8,249 nucleotides of DNA from Treponema sp. UBA4328 (GTDB taxonomy: Bacteria > Spirochaetota > Spirochaetia > Treponematales > Treponemataceae), in contig DGTU01000127.1 of the NCBI GenBank assembly GCA_002394465.1, positions 1 through 8,249 on the forward strand, written 5' to 3'. Below, piece after piece: positions 5,983-8,249 of this stretch (position 1 is its first letter; every line of letters starts with the position of its first letter). The notes beneath the pieces are model-generated. The model was not told the DNA's origin. It saw only the letters and a list, made by a program, of their open reading frames with translations, and did not search any database. Made by a program: the position numbers and the translations under genes.

Positions 5983-6805
5983 TTACGTTTTCAGAAGCTA
6001 CGGTAACGAAAAGTTCAGTGATTTTTCATCTGAAGTGCGCTCCGGGGAGAAGAGCGACAAAAAAACGTTTGCCGTTAAGTTTATCTTTATCGTTCTTATT
6101 GCGATACTGATTCTCGAAGCTGTAATTTATCTCTTTGTAATGCCGTGCATGAGTACGCCAAAAATCTCATGGACCGGAGTTGAGTCTTCGACAGTTTATG
6201 AACTCAATAAAATTGCTGGTTCTGCACTTCAGAAAACCTGGTTTAAATTTGATCAGGAAGAAATCTGTTCAGTTTTGACAACCGTTCCTGGTATTGAAGA
6301 CGTTCAGATTGAAAAGATTTTCCCTGATAAGGTTGTAATTCACGTTACTGAGCGTAATCCGGTTGCAGTTACCTTTGTTTCTCAGAACGAAAGGACTGTT
6401 CCGCTTCAGATTGATAAAAACGGCGTCCTGTTCCAGGGAAACGTTAACTCCCTTAATGACAGTTCTGTTCTTCTTATTTCCGGAATTCCTGTTGAAAATA
6501 TTCCGGAAGGCATGAGGATTCCTGCAAAATTTCATCCGCTCCTGCAGCAGATTTCTGAAATAAGGGAGCTCAATAAAAATTATTTTGCTGCTGTCAGCGA
6601 GATTCATGTTGTTCCGAAAGAATACGGCAACTATGAACTTGTACTTTATCCGGTAAATTCACATACAAGAATTTTGACTGATCGTGCATTGAATGAAGAT
6701 GCATTACAGTATATGATGATAATTGTAGATGTCATCAATGCAATGAAGAAAAATGTTGAAGAAATTGATATCCGTTACGGAGCATTTTCCTACAGGGAAC
6801 GTTGA
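5975..6805 (+). CDS. ftsQ: Cell division protein FtsQ/DivIB
   Basis: Bitopic divisome protein with a large periplasmic part; it scaffolds FtsL and FtsB and links the Z-ring side to septal synthesis. From ATG 5975 it has 276 residues. A cytoplasmic tail (1-32) is followed by one strong hydrophobic helix (about 33-56). A POTRA-type domain (about 62-130) has the recognisable VPGIEDVQIEKIFPDKVVI segment (104-122) and ERNPVA (126-131). A beta-rich domain follows and ends in EEIDIRYGAFSYRER (262-276), which resembles the DLRY-type C-terminus of the family. The start was chosen by the GAGG site and family-like tail length; the gene overlaps ftsW by 8 bases (ATGAGTGA). Primary sequence is poorly conserved in this family, so the call rests on POTRA motifs, topology and position before ftsA. 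Confidence 0.9.
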   Translation: MSDYVFRSYGNEKFSDFSSEVRSGEKSDKKTFAVKFIFIVLIAILILEAVIYLFVMPCMSTPKISWTGVESSTVYELNKIAGSALQKTWFKFDQEEICSVLTTVPGIEDVQIEKIFPDKVVIHVTERNPVAVTFVSQNERTVPLQIDKNGVLFQGNVNSLNDSSVLLISGIPVENIPEGMRIPAKFHPLLQQISEIRELNKNYFAAVSEIHVVPKEYGNYELVLYPVNSHTRILTDRALNEDALQYMMIIVDVINAMKKNVEEIDIRYGAFSYRER

Positions 6806-6812
6806 TGATTAC

Positions 6813-6817
6813 AGGAG
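6813..6817 (+). promoter_or_regulatory. Ribosome binding site of ftsA
   Basis: AGGAG precedes two consecutive GTG codons at 6821 and 6824 with gaps of 3 and 6 bases. The 6-base gap is the more usual, so GTG 6824 is preferred. Confidence 0.7.
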
Positions 6818-6823
6818 TTTGTG

Positions 6824-8071
6824 GTGAGTAATATAATCGTTGGTCTGGATATCGGTACAAGTTTTGTCCGGACGGTTATAGGAGAGATTGTTGATGACGG
6901 CTCAATTGAAATTGTCGGAGTCGCCAGAAAACCGTCTTCAGGACTCAGAAACGGTGTTATCGTTAATCTTGAAACCACAGAAAAATGTATTCGTGAAGTA
7001 ATAGAAGAAGCTGAACAGAGGGCAGGCTATGAAGTCGTAACCTGTTTTACCGGAATCGGCGGCATGCAGATAGAAAGTATGGATTCAACGGGAATTGTTG
7101 CCGTTGCACAGCGCGGAAGAAGCAGCCGTGAAATATCTCAGTCTGACATCAAGCGTGTTCATGAAGCAGCAAATGCAGTTCAGATTCCTATGGACAGGCA
7201 GATGCTTCACCTTATTCCTCAGGAATATATCGTTGACGGAATCGGCGGCTATAAAGATCCGCTTAACATGCTTGCCGTAAGGCTTGAATCAAAAGTTCAT
7301 ATCATAACCGCTTCCAAGACTGCCATTCAGAATATTACTGCCTGCGTTGAAAGGGCAAGATATTCTCTAGGCGGCGTTATGCTTAAGACGCTTGCCTGCT
7401 CGGAAGCAGTAATGAATCAGGATGAAAAGAACCTCGGTTCAATTCTTATAGATCTTGGCGGCGGAACTACGGATGTTCTTGTAGTTGTCGACGACGCTCC
7501 TGTCTGTACCTGTTCAATTCCGGTCGGCGGAAACCTTGTTACAAATGACATTGCCATCGTCAAGGGTATTTCAACTGAAGTTGCTGAAAGAATTAAAATC
7601 GAAAGCGGCTGCTGCTGGCTTGAAATGCTTGATCATGATGAAGAAGTTATTATTCCTGGAATCGGCGGAAGGGGACCTGAGGCAATCAGCCGTGCAGAAC
7701 TGTGTCAGATCATTGAGCCGCGCATGGAAGAAATTTTTACGATGGTTCGGGATGAAATCATTCATAAAACGAACCTTACGCAGCTTTCCGGAAACATTAT
7801 CCTTACCGGAGGCGGCGCACAAATGCTCGGTGCAGTTGAACTTGCACAGACAGTATTCGGAACGAGTGCCGTAAAAGTCGGTATCTGCGGAAACCTCGGC
7901 GGAATCGAGGAAGAATACAGAAATCCGGAATTTGCAACTGCGGTCGGGCTTGTGCTTGCAAATAAAAATATGGCCGGAATGAAGACCGGACGAAAAGACA
8001 GAAACAGGGAAGTGCGCGGAGACGAAAACCGCGACAGCCTGCTGAAAAAGATAAAGAAAATATTTTTCTAA
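6824..8071 (+). CDS. ftsA: Cell division protein FtsA
   Basis: Actin-fold ATP-binding protein that tethers FtsZ filaments to the inner face of the membrane and recruits later divisome proteins. From GTG 6824 it has 415 residues. The ATPase landmarks are phosphate-1 GLDIGTSFVR (7-16), phosphate-2 LIDLGGGTTDV (208-218) and the adenosine motif GNIILTGGGAQMLG (323-336). The 1C (SHS2) domain specific to FtsA occupies roughly 80-160. A charged linker (about 383-403) leads to the terminal SLLKKIKKIFF (405-415), a typical amphipathic membrane-targeting helix, so the protein is complete. The alternative GTG at 6821 adds one residue. It follows ftsQ by 18 bases and precedes ftsZ by 50. MreB and pilus PilM share the fold but lack this combination of 1C domain and tail. 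Confidence 0.96.
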   Translation: MSNIIVGLDIGTSFVRTVIGEIVDDGSIEIVGVARKPSSGLRNGVIVNLETTEKCIREVIEEAEQRAGYEVVTCFTGIGGMQIESMDSTGIVAVAQRGRSSREISQSDIKRVHEAANAVQIPMDRQMLHLIPQEYIVDGIGGYKDPLNMLAVRLESKVHIITASKTAIQNITACVERARYSLGGVMLKTLACSEAVMNQDEKNLGSILIDLGGGTTDVLVVVDDAPVCTCSIPVGGNLVTNDIAIVKGISTEVAERIKIESGCCWLEMLDHDEEVIIPGIGGRGPEAISRAELCQIIEPRMEEIFTMVRDEIIHKTNLTQLSGNIILTGGGAQMLGAVELAQTVFGTSAVKVGICGNLGGIEEEYRNPEFATAVGLVLANKNMAGMKTGRKDRNREVRGDENRDSLLKKIKKIFF

Positions 8072-8110
8072 ACTTTGACGGTAATGGGGATGCCGGAAAC
8101 AGTTTGGGTG

Positions 8111-8115
8111 GGAGG
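8111..8115 (+). promoter_or_regulatory. Ribosome binding site of ftsZ
   Basis: GGAGG lies 6 bases before ATG 8122. The in-frame ATG at 8116 directly abuts the site and is not a plausible start. Confidence 0.8.
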
Positions 8116-8121
8116 ATGTAT

Positions 8122-8249
8122 ATGATGGATTTTTCTGTAATAAGCGAAGGTAACTCTTCTTCGTCTATTGCACCGGGGATTAACACGGTAAGTCCTACAG
8201 TAATCAAGGTTATCGGTTGCGGCGGCTGTGGCTGCAATGCCGTAAACAA
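8122..8249 (+). CDS. ftsZ: Cell division protein FtsZ, N-terminal fragment
   Basis: Tubulin-like GTPase that polymerises into the Z-ring. Only the first 42 codons are in the window; the gene runs off the right edge. A short variable N-terminal tail, rich in serine (EGNSSSS, 9-15), leads into SPTVIKVIGCGGCGCNAVN (24-42). This is the first beta strand and the glycine-rich nucleotide-binding loop of FtsZ. The pattern GxGGxGxNAVN is kept, but all three variable positions of the loop are cysteine (33, 36, 38). Position directly after ftsA supports the call. A 50-base gap separates it from ftsA, and a strong Shine-Dalgarno suggests efficient independent initiation. A TTGACG at 8075-8080 has no good -10 partner, so no separate promoter is claimed. 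Confidence 0.92.
   Translation, partial: MMDFSVISEGNSSSSIAPGINTVSPTVIKVIGCGGCGCNAVN

Noticed and set aside
8075..8103. Separate ftsZ promoter (TTGACG at 8075-8080)
   Set aside because: At the proper distance only AACAGT is found, a poor -10 match; not supported by sequence alone.
7803..8249. A 148-codon minus-strand open frame over the ftsA/ftsZ junction
   Set aside because: It is a shadow of ftsA and ftsZ; its translation has low-complexity proline-, arginine- and leucine-rich stretches and no motif.

Overview
The window looks like chromosome from a spirochaete of the genus Treponema or a close relative. The main reason is gene order. A short division/cell-wall (dcw) cluster runs mraZ - rsmH - ftsL - murF - ftsW - ftsQ - ftsA - ftsZ, all on the + strand. 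It has no ftsI, murE, mraY, murD, murG, murC or ddl in their usual places, and this reduced order is the one known from treponemes. Assignment to a species is not possible from the sequence alone.

Left part (1-1390): a minus-strand tyrosine recombinase of about 405 residues. It carries the full R-K-H-R-H-Y catalytic set and the extra insertion that separates integron integrases (IntI) from XerC/XerD. Its 3' end points towards the left edge of the window. Between its stop and the edge are several core-site-like sequences and an imperfect palindrome of attC-like shape. A 16-bp imperfect direct repeat (14 of 16 identical) lies immediately on both sides of the gene. The simplest reading is a chromosomal integron whose cassette array, if present, continues beyond position 1. 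This would be the inverted intI orientation reported for Treponema denticola. The att sites are only candidates.

Middle (1391-1592): an A/T-rich divergent intergenic region. It holds a good sigma-70-type promoter for the dcw cluster (1521-1548). Downstream are four AAGTGG repeats with exact 10-bp spacing (1556-1591), which are the expected operator for the cluster's own first product, MraZ. A fifth copy lies just upstream of the -35 element.

Right part (1593-8249): the dcw genes are packed as one transcription unit. rsmH/ftsL, ftsL/murF and murF/ftsW each overlap by a single base in a TAATG junction. ftsW/ftsQ overlap by 8 bases, and ftsQ/ftsA are 18 bases apart. MraZ would control the operon and RsmH methylates 16S rRNA. 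MurF completes the UDP-MurNAc-pentapeptide. FtsW polymerises septal glycan, FtsQ and FtsL form the periplasmic regulatory subcomplex, FtsA anchors the ring to the membrane, and FtsZ (only its first 42 codons are present) forms the ring. No RNA genes, CRISPR arrays or insertion sequences were seen.
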